A DNA stretch of 64,000 nt from contig BCKK01000009.1 in assembly GCA_001600615.1 (NCBI GenBank), forward strand, positions 248,156 to 312,155, given 5' to 3'. The position numbers and the translations under genes are program-made. The DNA comes from Dioszegia crocea. Lineage: Eukaryota; Basidiomycota; Tremellomycetes; Tremellales; Bulleribasidiaceae. Within the stretch, counting starts at the first letter, position 1, and every line of letters begins with the position of its first letter. Of the stretch, positions 37,422-48,398 are shown piece by piece. Under the pieces are notes generated by a model that was not told the origin of the DNA, did no database searches, and was given only the letters and a program-made list of their open reading frames with translations.

Positions 37422-38192
37422 TCAAGCAAAATCTACTGACATATTCCCCCTCCATGCCGTCTGCTGCGTGTCACTCGAGCCTGCTGTTGGGCTCTCGTCC
37501 GAGCGATTGGCTGTATCAATCAAAACGTCAGGCTGGGAGGAGTGTACCAGCGGTGCCAACTCGCTGATGGCCGACTCGAGAAACCTTTGGGCTCTACAGG
37601 CCTCTGAAGAAATAAGGTTTTGGACATCTGCCCTCATGCGCTCCAGCCTCCGGGTAGAGCAAACGGAGTGCGGACCATGCTTGGCTGTGCCTTTCCTGCG
37701 TCGAGCTTGCAAGCTGTCAGACAGTGTGTAGAACGGCTGATCGTCTGAGGCGTGCAGCTTCCTGAAGAGGAAATCCTCTTCGGTCATCATCAGGATTGTT
37801 GGGTCAGTCTCATCAGGGTCTTCTCCCTCCAATCCACCGCTCAAAAGAAGTATCACACTGCCCTTGTTTTCTCTTCGCATGAGACATAACAGGGCGGAGA
37901 GGTCGTCCAGAAACTTGATGTTGGTCTCCTTGTTCGACAGCGTGCTGTGCCCTTGAGTTTGCACCTCGCCATGGGCTTCACCATCGGCAGCCAATCTGTC
38001 AAGCTGCTCCTTCTTGATTTCATTTTTACGCTGCGTAATGGTCTGAGGCTTGTCAGTTGGTGAGCTCGGCATGTCGCTTGCGTGAATGTTGGAGCCTTGG
38101 AGGTTGTCGAGCGAGCGGACGCCGTTTGCAATTGATGAGAGTCGGTCGTGAAATGTCTGAAGGTCGTGACGACGATGTACTGATGTAGACAT
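37422..38192 (-). CDS. Orphan paralog family, member 3 (256 aa)
   Basis: Longest member. ATG at 38192 (MSTSVHRRHDLQ); the frame is open upstream from a GTG. Shared blocks: EQLDRLAADGEAHGEVQTQGH, STLSNKETNIKFLDDLSALL, CLMRRENKGSVILLLSGG, PTILMMTEEDFLFRK, PFYTLSDSLQARRRKG, HSVCSTRRLERMRADVQNL and RAQRFLESAISEL, then a 40-residue polar tail. No secretion signal or membrane helix. Opposite strand to both flanking amylases, so probably not co-transcribed with them. Function unknown. Confidence 0.65.
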   Translation of the reverse strand: MSTSVHRRHDLQTFHDRLSSIANGVRSLDNLQGSNIHASDMPSSPTDKPQTITQRKNEIKKEQLDRLAADGEAHGEVQTQGHSTLSNKETNIKFLDDLSALLCLMRRENKGSVILLLSGGLEGEDPDETDPTILMMTEEDFLFRKLHASDDQPFYTLSDSLQARRRKGTAKHGPHSVCSTRRLERMRADVQNLISSEACRAQRFLESAISELAPLVHSSQPDVLIDTANRSDESPTAGSSDTQQTAWRGNMSVDFA

Positions 38193-39231
38193 AACGTGCC
38201 AACTACCTCTGACAGGCGTGCCTTCCCCCTGAGAATCAAAAGAGGTGAGGGGGGAGATTCGGTCAAAGGGAACCACCTTGCCCTAATACAGAGAGTGTGT
38301 ATATATACGGACTATAAGTAAGCTTCTCTGATACAGATATCCGCTTGATGCATCCTTGCGGGTCCGCACAGCGAAGTCCAACTCCTCATTCCTCACGGAC
38401 CCGAATTCCTTCATCCGGCAATTTGCCGGTGCGCGGTGCCTGGAAACTGAATCAAGGGTTACTAAACAATGGGAGGCCTTTGTGTTCTGTTTATCGACGA
38501 CAATAGCTACATCTCGCTTCCCTGTCACTATGCTGGGGTCGACCAGACTCCTGTGCTCGATGATCTCCTTCCCAACCGCATGAGAATGCGAACTGCGCCA
38601 CACTTCTCTCGGAGGGGTACGCCAAACTATCAAATACCTCCGAGGTCCGAGGATGGCGAGGGATGGCGAGGGAAGGCGAGGGAGCTTCGATTCAGCGACA
38701 TAGTGCAAGATGCACAGACCAAAACAAGCTTTGGCTCTACTGGCTGAGTCTGGGCTACATATTAGCTTGGGTCGCGCCGTGACCCGTCGGTGCCTGGCGA
38801 CATTAAAGCTTCAGCTTGACGACCGTCGACACCCTCGGCAGCAGATCTTCGACATGATACACACTCCAAGTCCAAGCTTGACGACCATGACCAATTACCA
38901 CCCGATGCTCTCCTTATCGCTTGCACTGTCGTTGTGGTACTGTCAGGCACGGCTGGATGGTACATCAAAGCGCAATGTTGGGTTTCGGTACGTGACATGT
39001 GCTCGAGCCTCCTTTCCAGCCACAAACTTCTACTCCTTTGCGCTTATACCCCTACGAGCCATGGCTTGGCGACATTCTCGACAATCACTCGGGGCTTTTA
39101 TAGCTAATGGAATGATTGTTCACCTCTTCATCTGCCCCTCACTCTCTATTCCCCCATCTATTCTTACCATCACGCACGAAACACACACTCCCTATCATCA
39201 CCACACTCCTTAAACCCCTCCACTTTCCACC
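38193..39231. other. Amylase 2 promoter region
   Basis: Divergent space between orphan member 3 and amylase 2. Holds the promoter block 38376-38448 and a 10-nt tandem repeat at 38651-38683. Confidence 0.45.
38651..38683. repeat. Short tandem repeat, 10 nt x 3.3
   Basis: Unit GGATGGCGAG repeated three times with one base change (GGAAGGCGAG in the third). Confidence 0.8.
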
Positions 39232-42200
39232 ATGCCCCGGCTGTCCATCATCTGCTGCCTAGCTCTTCTTACCGGAGCTCTAGCAGCCAACAAGGATGAT
39301 TGGCGCCCGAGGAGCATATACCAGTAAGTCCTGTCTGTTCCCCCTGTGTGGTCCAAGCTGATCGCCCCTCAGACTTATTACAGACCGATTCGCCCCTCCC
39401 TCCCCTGGCAAAGAATGCGATATCAGATCATACTGCGGTGGAACCTGGCGGACCACTATCGACAAGTTAGACTATCTGCAAGAGCTCGGATTCGACGCTA
39501 TTTGGATTTCGCCAACTGGGCTGGGGTTGGAGGGTTATACAAAATGGGGAGAGGGCTATCACGTACGTCTGTCTCTCCTGCTCGTACTCAACTGACGGTC
39601 CGACACTGACACCCCAGGGGTACTGGCCTGTAGATCCATTCGGCATCAACCCTCACTTCGGTACCTCTGCCGACCTCCACGCGTTGTCCGACGCTTTGCA
39701 CGCGAGGGGAATGTACCTCATGGTTGATGTGGCCGTCAGTGCTCTCGCATCGACCACGACGGATATTACCGATTCGGCATTGGCGGCCAAGTCGGGTGGT
39801 CAGCTGCTGTTTCAGCATCAGGCGGATTATACCAAGCCGTGCAAGATTCAGTTCGGGAATCGCTGGTCTGAGGAGAACTGGTGAGTCTACCATCTATCAT
39901 GGTGCATGCAAGAGGCGATGACGTGGCTGATTCCACCTAGTTGGTTAGCTCAGGATGGCGTGGCCCTCATGCACCTGCGAACGGGCGAAGCGAGAGTGGC
40001 CGATGTACTCAAGGCGAAATTTACCGCCTATATCAAGGAGTACAAGATTGACGGTGTCCGGTGAGCTCATCGCTTGTACACGACTACGAGACACGGAGCT
40101 AACGCCATAAGCATCGACGCAACACGGCTCATGACCAAGAAATTTCAACATGAACTGTGTACTGAAGCCGGCACGTTCTGTATGGGCGAGGTTCACGACC
40201 CTGTAAGTATCAAAGTTGTGAATTCTGCCGCCTCTTGCTGACTGACAATCAGGGAACCGCTTTCCCAGCATCATGGACTAAAGGCAATGGCATTGATTCG
40301 GTTCTAGGTTTCGGTAAGTCTTCTCTACCTCACTCAAGGCGAATTCGCTGATGGTATAGGAATGATGTGGGGCGCAGTCGATGTCTGGGGCCACAACAAA
40401 CCCATGTCGGCCTTATCTACCCGTGCAAAAGAGGCAGCGTCCTCGTACGCAGATCCAACAATCATTGGCGCCTTTATCGACAATCACGATTTACCTCGAT
40501 TTAACTCAATCACAACCGATAAATCCAACGTCGCCAATGCCATGTCTCTCATGTTCCTCTTTGGCGGTATACCTACAATGTATTACGGACTAGAACAGGA
40601 GATTACCTTCGGTTCGCATGATCCAGACAACAGGGCACCATTATGGCAACATAGCAATTACTCGCAGGATGGACTAGGGTTTCAGAGGGTGAAGAGGTTG
40701 AATCTTGTTCGGAAGAAAATGGGCGAGTTGGGTGGGTTTCATGAGGTTGTTGGGAAGCAAGTAGGTGTTACTGCGGGTGATATCGCTTTTGCGAGAAAGG
40801 GGTCATTGTTGGTTTTGACAAATGTGAGTTTTGGGTGTTCTATGAGCTTTGAAGAGGTGCTGATGGCTTAGCGAGGAGCTGGGAAAGGTGGGGATTGGAC
40901 GATTGCTCAGGCTGGATTTGCCGCCAATGTTAAGGTTGTTGAGTGAGTTGATGATTTTGCTTCGTCTGGAAGTAGATCTTAGCTGACAGTAAAGCCTCTT
41001 GTCGTGCTCTACCGCTACAGCCGGTAAAGATGGGTCATTGAAAGTGACATTCGTCAATGGTCTGCCATTTGTATGTTATCTTCCCACATCTGATGTTGGA
41101 CCGAAACTAATGTGCAGTTCTTCGTCACAGCAGACGTTGCGGGCAAGACTGGGATATGCGGGGACACAGTAGAATCGAGTAGTACTTCCAGCTCCGTGAG
41201 CTTTACATCATCCTCAAGCAGCTCGTGTATGTCGGACGCTGACTTTCACCAGACGTCTACTGCATCTTCTTCAAGCACTACAGTTTCCACCACATCAGCA
41301 TCAGTCTCAATCTCAACCTCAATCGCCAGCACCACCACTTCCATCCCCGAAACAACACCCACTTCCCTCTCCAACAACATGCCAGCCTCTACCTCTTCCC
41401 CCTCTACTGGGTCCGTATCGTCCGCCATCTCAGTTATCATTTCGCCAATCTCCATACCTATCTTAGGCGGTCCGTTATCCTTCACTCCCCTCATTACCTT
41501 CACGACGATCGGTACACCACAAGCCACCGGTACGCCTGTATCTACCCCAGTACCCGTACTTGGACCTGCCAAAGACACCCCGTCTAAACCCTACGACGAC
41601 TCGAACTCTTCTCTCCCAGCTATCCCCGATGTCGCCACCGGCACTTTGCCTTCCTCCCCTACTCCCATCTTCGACTCTTCAGGCAACTCCGCACCGCCCC
41701 AATCCCAGCCTGTCGGTGATTCCTCCGACCCCAACATCGCCCCTGCCACCAACAGTCCCGATCCCATCCCCAACTCCAATTCTCCAGATCCCTCTCTAGA
41801 CCGGCCGACATTGCAACATGCCTCCGCACCCCTCACGGACGATTCGGCACCTCAACGCGGACCGGCGGATTCTGGCCCAGCGTCGAATCCCATCGGAGAG
41901 GAATCACCTGCCAATCCGGAGGATGCGCCCGTTCCTACTTCGCCATCCGGAGAAGCTTCCGGCAACCCGAGCGCTCCTTCGACTTCAGGTCCGGGCGGTG
42001 ATGGCGGTCAGACTGGGAATACCGAGAGTTCGGGGAGTGAAGCTGAAGCACTGGCGATACCGCCCAACGGCGAGGGTGCCTCCATCCCCGGTCAGAGCAC
42101 GCCCGGCCCTGATACTGCTGCAATACTATCCGGAGCTGGTGAGACTGTCGTGGGGTCGGGATCGGGAGCAGGAGCAGGAGCAGGACCAATCGGATCTGGC

Positions 42201-42427
42201 CCTACTCGAAACAATGGCTCAAGTACCGAGACGGGAACTGAGCGGACGACTACGAGACCCACTTCGACTGGTACTCCACCGCCAGGACAATCAAGCGGTG
42301 CTGGTAGACTTACCGATCCGTTCAGATTTGGTCGTGAGTCTTTGTCAGCGGACTTGAGATGTGTTGGATGCTGATGATTCCAGTCATTCTTGGTGGTGTC
42401 GTTCTGATTGGTCTTTTCAGTATTTAG
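39232..42427 (+). CDS. Alpha-amylase GH13 with Ser/Thr/Pro-rich tail (copy 2, about 900 aa)
   Basis: Paralog of the amylase at 32340. Signal peptide ([15 protein letters not shown]); catalytic domain with [19 protein letters not shown], region I VDVAVSAL, region II GVRIDATRLM, region III CMGEVHD, region [11 protein letters not shown]. The three catalytic acids remain, but the KH that usually follows the nucleophile is RL, and the region I His is Ala. After the beta domain (KTGICGD) come about 390 residues of Ser/Thr/Pro/Gly-rich sequence, likely O-mannosylated, ending in the short hydrophobic [15 protein letters not shown], which fits a GPI-attachment signal. It is therefore probably a wall- or membrane-anchored amylase. 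The final exon (42382-42427) is joined from a CGTGAG donor at 42334. Confidence 0.93.
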
Positions 42428-43690
42428 ATACATCGTCTTTTTGGGTTCCGTCATAGCTGTAAATTCCTGTCTGTATATAGCGAGTCGATCTTGGTGCTGG
42501 GTATAATGCATGAACAATGGACAGTCTGCGGATCGTTTTATAGGCGATTGAGCAAGGGCAGAGCCAAAATGCGGAGAAGCGGAATCAAATTCTCACCCCG
42601 CATATTGACCTCACTCACAGTGACCATACATACTACATCTATACATCGTCCTTACACACCTTATCATTCCCATATAATAGCATAGTGAAAGATGGCGGTG
42701 AGCTTAATCGTCTGCGCTGTGTAGTTGGGGCGCAAAAAAGCTGATTGGATTAGTCCGGTTTTGGTTACACAGGAGGTTAGTTTCCGAGAGTTGCCGATTC
42801 GCAATTACGACGGCGGATATTGTTGGGATTGTCTGGGTGACGGTCCTCACGGTATCGCTGGATCGAGGAGAGGGTCATGAGGAGAAATAAGAGGCGACGA
42901 ACCAATGAAGAAAGAGGCGGAATGAGATGTGGCACGCAAGACCAGGATTGAGGCTGATTCTTAACAGGACGGACGAGATGTTTCCCTTTCTGGCAAGAGT
43001 TCTCAAAGGTTAGTCTTGCGGCCTAAGCCTTTACCGAATGGCTCTTTGACTCTCTCCTTGCTACCTGTCTTGATCAAAGAGACAGCCTTGCTCCTCCTAG
43101 TCAGGATGTACGCTGATCGAAACAGTGCTACGCTAGTGCCGAATCACCACGAGATTGCGTTGGTCAGAAGGACGATTATTTAGAGTGTCTACACCGGACA
43201 AAAGAGGTGCGTTTTCACTGGGATTGAGGTTTTGGCGGTATGAGAAAAGAGCGTTGCTGATCGTCGTTCTTCACTTGGCTCCCTTTGACAAACATACGTC
43301 TAATATAAATCCCAACGACATCATACCCAATCTTCAATCTACAATATCATCACCCTCTTACCCCGCGTCTCAATCGCTACCACTCTTTATCGCCACAGAT
43401 CGCCCGAGCGAAAGAGATCAAATCGCACTTTTTACAAAAGACAGCACATGAAGGATCAGATGCGCGCAAAGCGGCTGAAAAGGCCGCAACGGGGAGTATC
43501 GTCAGTTTGGGATTGGTAGGGGATGATGAAGGGGATGGGAAGTAGGCTGAGGAGCAGCGAGGTCGGATTGCGAGGGATACAAGAAGGGGTCTGGGGGAGG
43601 GTTGTGGATCATCGATCAGGGACAACGAGGGAATGTATCGAATTTGACAAAACCTTGGCCCGGCTGGTCCTTCTTCCGGAATATGCGGGT
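42428..43690. other. Intergenic, 1.26 kb
   Basis: Mostly featureless. A coding-like stretch on + at 43399-43545 lacks a start (see findings). Confidence 0.4.
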
Positions 43691-44788
43691 TCATGCCATT
43701 GATCCAGAATCATATACGCCTATTCTACCCTCTGGTATATCGTACCCCAAACCCTTTTTATCATTCTTCCCATCCTGATCTGGTTTATATCCCCACCTCA
43801 TTTCAACCTCTTGAAACACCTCTACAACCTTTACAGTGCCAAAACCTAGGGATTTAAAAAGACTGATTGAAGGTGTATTGGAAGTTCCAATACGGGCAAT
43901 GAGGTTTGTAGGTGGGATATTGAGAGATTGAGTGGCGTACGATAGACTACATGTCAGATTTAGGCAGTATTGAGAGTGATTGGAGAGTGGAAAACTCACA
44001 ACAGTCGTAATGCTTCGCCTGCGTATCCTTTCCCTCGGTCTTCGGGGGAGGCAATCATTATTTCACATTCCCCGTCTGAGGCTTGTCCGTCTGGTAAGAA
44101 CATGTTGACGTCGCCTATCATTCGACAGGATTTGATGTCGGTTGGTGAGAGAAGTGGATGGGTGGAGGATGGGAAGTTGGAGGGTCGGGCGAGGAGGATA
44201 AATGTGAGTTCTGAGGATGTAAGCGGTATTCTGCGTCGATGATCTTTAGAATTAGAAGTCTGAGAATGAACATCAAGTGAGGAGGAATACCGAAGGCAGT
44301 CTGGTCTGATGGCGAGACGGTGTCGCTCAGATCCCAGGTGAGATGCCTCGCTGATGGACTGGGAACTTACTGTCTTCGTCTGTATGCCACTTCCCTTCGG
44401 ACATCAGCTGCTCTCTCAACCGCTTTTTATGCACACAGATCCCAGCTCTATGATCTGCTAGGTACGCACGTTGCATATCGTATTCCTCCTCCAAAGTCAG
44501 AGGCTCCGACGCCGTCAATTCAAGCAACTCGGGAGACTTCATCCACTCATGATAAGTCTTAAGAGTCAGTACAAGTACACACATCGTCAACGGACGCCAT
44601 AACTATGGCTGAGAACGTACAGGTACGTGCTCTGCACTGAGTAAGTCAGCGGGAGTCAGGTCAGGACAGATCAGCAGGATGGTCTCGTTAACGCGGAGAG
44701 CCGGTACGGGGAGTCGATCTGTAACTGACCGGTAAGGCACCAGGATGACTTTTTCGCCACAGATGATGGTATTCTCGTTGAGGCGCAT
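43691..44788 (-). CDS. NAT9: N-acetyltransferase 9-like protein (217 aa)
   Basis: GNAT-fold acetyltransferase of the NAT9 family, reported to act on tubulin/microtubules in animals. Six exons (44788-44730, 44636-44621, 44557-44470, 44394-44371, 44210-44000, 43946-43691) sum to 654 nt. Signatures: MRLNENTIICGEKVILVPYR, TYHEWMKSPELLELTASEPL, EEEYDMQ, LTFILL, IGDVNMFL, acetyl-CoA loop EDRGKGYAGEALRL and ARIGTSNTPSISLFKSLGF, then VFQEVEMRW. A 16-nt exon (44636-44621) is the smallest I found. The C-terminal 40 residues exceed the human length. Divergent from CDT2. Confidence 0.92.
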
Positions 44789-45183
44789 TTCTAGCTTGGT
44801 CTCGTCCTATACTTTAGTCGTTCAGTAAATGCTTGCTTGGTGATGAAGAGTCGTTATGATCTTTTGGATATTGTCACGTCTGCAGTCACGTGACGCGTGA
44901 CGGGTGACGCGTAATAGCAGTAGGTTTAGCTAGATACAGAGGGGACACATATAGGATGGGATCAAGGAGCAGGCGTACGGAAGCGAACCAGTAAATACCC
45001 CTTTTAGTAATTTTGTAATCCACCAGACATGAATCCTAACGTTTACGTTATGTTGGTGCCTGAGCGCGACCCAGTAATCCATCACTCAAAGCGCGTCTAC
45101 AAAGTCAACTCATACATCACTTCTCATACATCTACCCCTTCCTACCTTCTTGACCCCCCCACCCCTTATCTCTACTCTGTACA
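44789..45183. promoter_or_regulatory. Divergent NAT9/CDT2 promoter with E-box and two MCB elements
   Basis: TCACGTGA (E-box-like, 44886-44893) abuts ACGCGT at 44893-44898, with a second ACGCGT at 44907-44912, inside an imperfect GTGACGCGT/GTGACGGG tandem repeat. ACGCGT is the MluI cell-cycle box bound by MBF. CDT2 is an S-phase gene, and S. pombe cdt2 is MBF-controlled, so the sites make sense there. Confidence 0.5.
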
Positions 45184-47378
45184 ATGGCTCCAGATGGCAG
45201 AGATCCTCTCGGTCCGATATCCCTCAATACCTCTTCCTCATCATCTACCGCAGCAGGCCCAAGTCGGAAACCTTATATCGCGCCAAAAGATCGTCCCCTC
45301 GCGTCCATCTTCATGTCTAAAAGACGCACCACCCCTTCTTCATCTTCTGGCCCAGCATCATCATCTCCTCCCGTCCCCACTACCCCTTCTTCCTCACATG
45401 ATAGTCCCGACGCGCCAGCTAGGAAACGCGCGCGCTTCAGTCCGCCCCAGTGGGGTGGTGACGTGTCAGTAGGGGATGTGGATGTGGACATGGGTATGGG
45501 TATGGATCTGCCAGAGCGACAGGAGGTCAAACAGTACTTTGCGCCCTTGACGCCTACGCGTCCAAGCGTTAGGTCTGAGCCGGCACCTATGGCTGTTGAA
45601 ATGGTCAAGGCGCCAGAGGTCATAGCGGAGAATGTCTGGGTGAAGCCTAGACGGCGGATGGGCGTGGCTGCTTTTCGCCCTTCATATGCTGAGCTGGATA
45701 GTATGACGCGTAAGTTGATAGGCACGTACCTCTGTCGGAGCTGTAACTTACAATACAGCTTCACACCCCACCTCGGCATACTTGAACACCTTTACCCACT
45801 CGCTCAGACCTTTCGTCCCCAACACCCTCCCTTCCTCGATTCTCCTCCCCTCACTCCACCCGCCTACTGGTCGGCCGCGCGATCACGCCCCCGCCCTCTG
45901 CGTCCAGTTCAGCAACAGCGCCAAACTTCACACTGCATCATCAGCGAAGGAAGCAGGTCTCAAGCGGCTTATGGCAGTCGCGGGTGAAGAGGGCGGAATG
46001 CGGATAATCAATGTTGATGCGAAGCAAGAATATCATAGGGAATCAGGCGGATGGTGGTGGCGCGCACACGCTAATGCTATCTTTGACACGAAGTGGTCTG
46101 ACGATGACACGAAAATTGTCAGTTATCTGTGTCCCTTTTGTAGGATTTAGCTAACTCGCTAGATGACAACTTCCGGAGACCAAACGACGCGTCTACACGC
46201 TTTGGATGGCTCGACACCTACTCTCCTAGCCACACTCCGAGGCCACACATCTTCCGTCAAGACTGCAACATTCTTCGACCCCTCGCGCTCAAACGCAGGC
46301 ACCGACGCGTCACGAGGTCCAATCGTCGCTACCGCCGGACGCGATGGAAACATCCTCATATTCGATTTGAGGTGTAATGGCTGGCAATTGGATGCGGACA
46401 GGGTTGGGTCGGGAGACGAATACGCGTCCAGACGTTCAGGCAGGGAGAGGGATCGATATTCAGCTGGAATTCCGGGCTTTTCACCAAAACGAGAAGGGGC
46501 AGAGTTGGATCCTGTCATGGTGATTCGCGGGGCTCATGCGGAGTCGGGATCTGGAAGGAGATCAGGTCCGGTATGTGTTTCCACCATTAGCAGTATGATT
46601 AAGGGTTGAGCTGAATTTGTCAGAGATCTTCAAGCCGATCTGTTACTAGTATTATTGCACTACGAGCTATGCCTGGAATGCTTGCTTCGGGCGGTTCAGC
46701 CGATGGGTAAGTTTGCCCTTTCCGAGTTCCTTGGGATCATCTTGGCTGATATTTAGAATTGTCAAATTGTGGGATCTCCGTTTCCCGACGCCTACCAACC
46801 GTAATCCCGATCCTAAACTCTCCCACTCAGCCTCACTCTTCCTTCCCGACCCAACAACCTACGGACACCCCACTTCACGTCGACCACGGGGTATTCACTC
46901 TATACTCGAATCACCACTCACGGGCGACTTGTACGTTCTAGCTGGTGATTCAAAGATACACACCCTTCGACCATCTTACGCTTCATCCCTACCTATCCCT
47001 GAAGAGACCTCAGCATTGGCTTCATCATTCTACGAAGGGATCTTACCGGAATCATACGCGAGTGATGATCTACGCGCCACGTCCTTCTTTGTCAGAATGG
47101 GATTATCGCCCGATGGCCGATATTTGGCGGCCGGGAGTGGGAAGGGCGGTGTGGTTGCTTTTGATACCCAAGTCAAGGGTGCGAAAGGGGTTAATTTTGA
47201 ATTGGGGGAATCCGGGGATTATTGGCCTGAAGATCGGACGAGAGAGGTATCGTCTGTTGATTGGGGCAATGGGTGCTTGGCTGCTTGTGCGGATGATCGA
47301 GTGACTAGGATATGGAGGAGTAGTGAGGGCGAGAAGGAGGGGGTTGTGGATGAGTGGGGGTCGGTAGGGGGTGTTTGA
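45184..47378 (+). CDS. CDT2: WD40 protein CDT2/DTL, CRL4 ubiquitin-ligase receptor (665 aa)
   Basis: Substrate receptor that directs CUL4-DDB1 to PCNA-bound Cdt1 and other S-phase substrates. Exons 45184-45709, 45759-46117, 46163-46570, 46624-46706 and 46757-47378 sum to 1998 nt. The N-terminal 170 residues are a disordered Ser/Pro/Arg-rich segment. WD repeats follow: LMAVAGEEGGMRIINVD, IFDTKWSDDDTKI, TTSGDQTTRLHAL, GHTSSVKTATF, IVATAGRDGNILIFDLR, MLASGGSADGIVKLWDLR (the strongest Cdt2-like block), GLSPDGRYLAAGSGKGGVVAFD, and CLAACADDRVTRIWR. No unambiguous PIP box was found. Assignment to CDT2 rests on the combination of repeats; another DDB1-associated WD40 protein is a lesser possibility. 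Confidence 0.8.
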
Positions 47379-48398
47379 TGAGTCCGGTGCTCGGGGAGAG
47401 AGGCGGCGTGGGGCAATGACGACTGAACGCCAAAGGGCGACTACGAAAACGAAAACGAGAACGACATTGCCAAGATGACAACGATCATCATCATCCCCTC
47501 CTTGTCTTCGACAGGGAGGCACGACCTAAAACAAATCAGCAACGGACAGGTTCCTTGCGTTACGCCTACGACATCTCCCACCCCTTCCTCCCTTAATGAC
47601 ATACCACATACATAGCATGACCATAGTAACGGATTCCTCATACATATGTTCAATAGTCAGCTATGTATCATATGTGCAGTGCCGCCTTGATCATCATTGC
47701 GGGCTCTCGGGGCTAGTGGGCTCAATGCCTCGTCTGTGGTCGACGGAGCATTTTCGGCGGATAGATCGGATCTCCTTTGGACTCTCGCTCAGGTGAAGAC
47801 AGAACAGCCTCTTTCCATATTACATCCTTGTCACATTTGACCTCCGTCCATCATAGATACGACCTCGACTCAGCGTTGATATCCGAAACTGAAAGCCTTC
47901 CCCGTCGAGACATATCGACTGCAATCGCGGACCTCGAACGCATCGCGAACCGAAGGATCACTGGTCTTTCAGTGCCAACATCTCGACAATTGTGACCCCA
48001 CCGAAATCCACTCTGGCAAAGGCTACGTCTTTGCCTATCACTTCGCTACTGCGGGCCAATCATACGTCCGCCTCAACACGATATCCTTTATCGAGATCTT
48101 GAAGGGTGATCGGTGACCGGAGGGACCGGGGTCTTTGATCCATCCATACAGCGGTCGGATCCACCAGTCTTGTCTACCATCTTGACTTCTGGCATTCAAC
48201 TCCTTGTTTAGTCAGAGGCAAGACGGTTTCTGGGGTCTGTCGCCATCGATCACTGGGCGAAATCTGCCCTGTGGTACATTCCAGATATCCGCGTTTTTTA
48301 CGCGTAAACTCCACTCGGTGTGCTCCAGGTGTACAAACACTGCCTAGCCTTCCAACTTCTCTGATCCCTATCTCCCACCATCCCACTCCATCAGCGGC
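47379..48398. other. Intergenic, 1.0 kb
   Basis: CDT2 3' and SPT3 promoter. No RNA gene or coding exon recognised. Confidence 0.4.

Noticed and set aside
43377..43694. Minus-strand 105-codon ORF overlapping the NAT9 stop (ATGA)
   Set aside because: An ATGA overlap is meaningless in a fungal gene; Ser/Pro-rich composition, no homology, lies in the NAT9 3' region.
45480..45560. Possible PIP box in CDT2 (QEVKQYFAP)
   Set aside because: Residue spacing does not fit Q-x-x-[ILM]-x-x-aromatic-aromatic.
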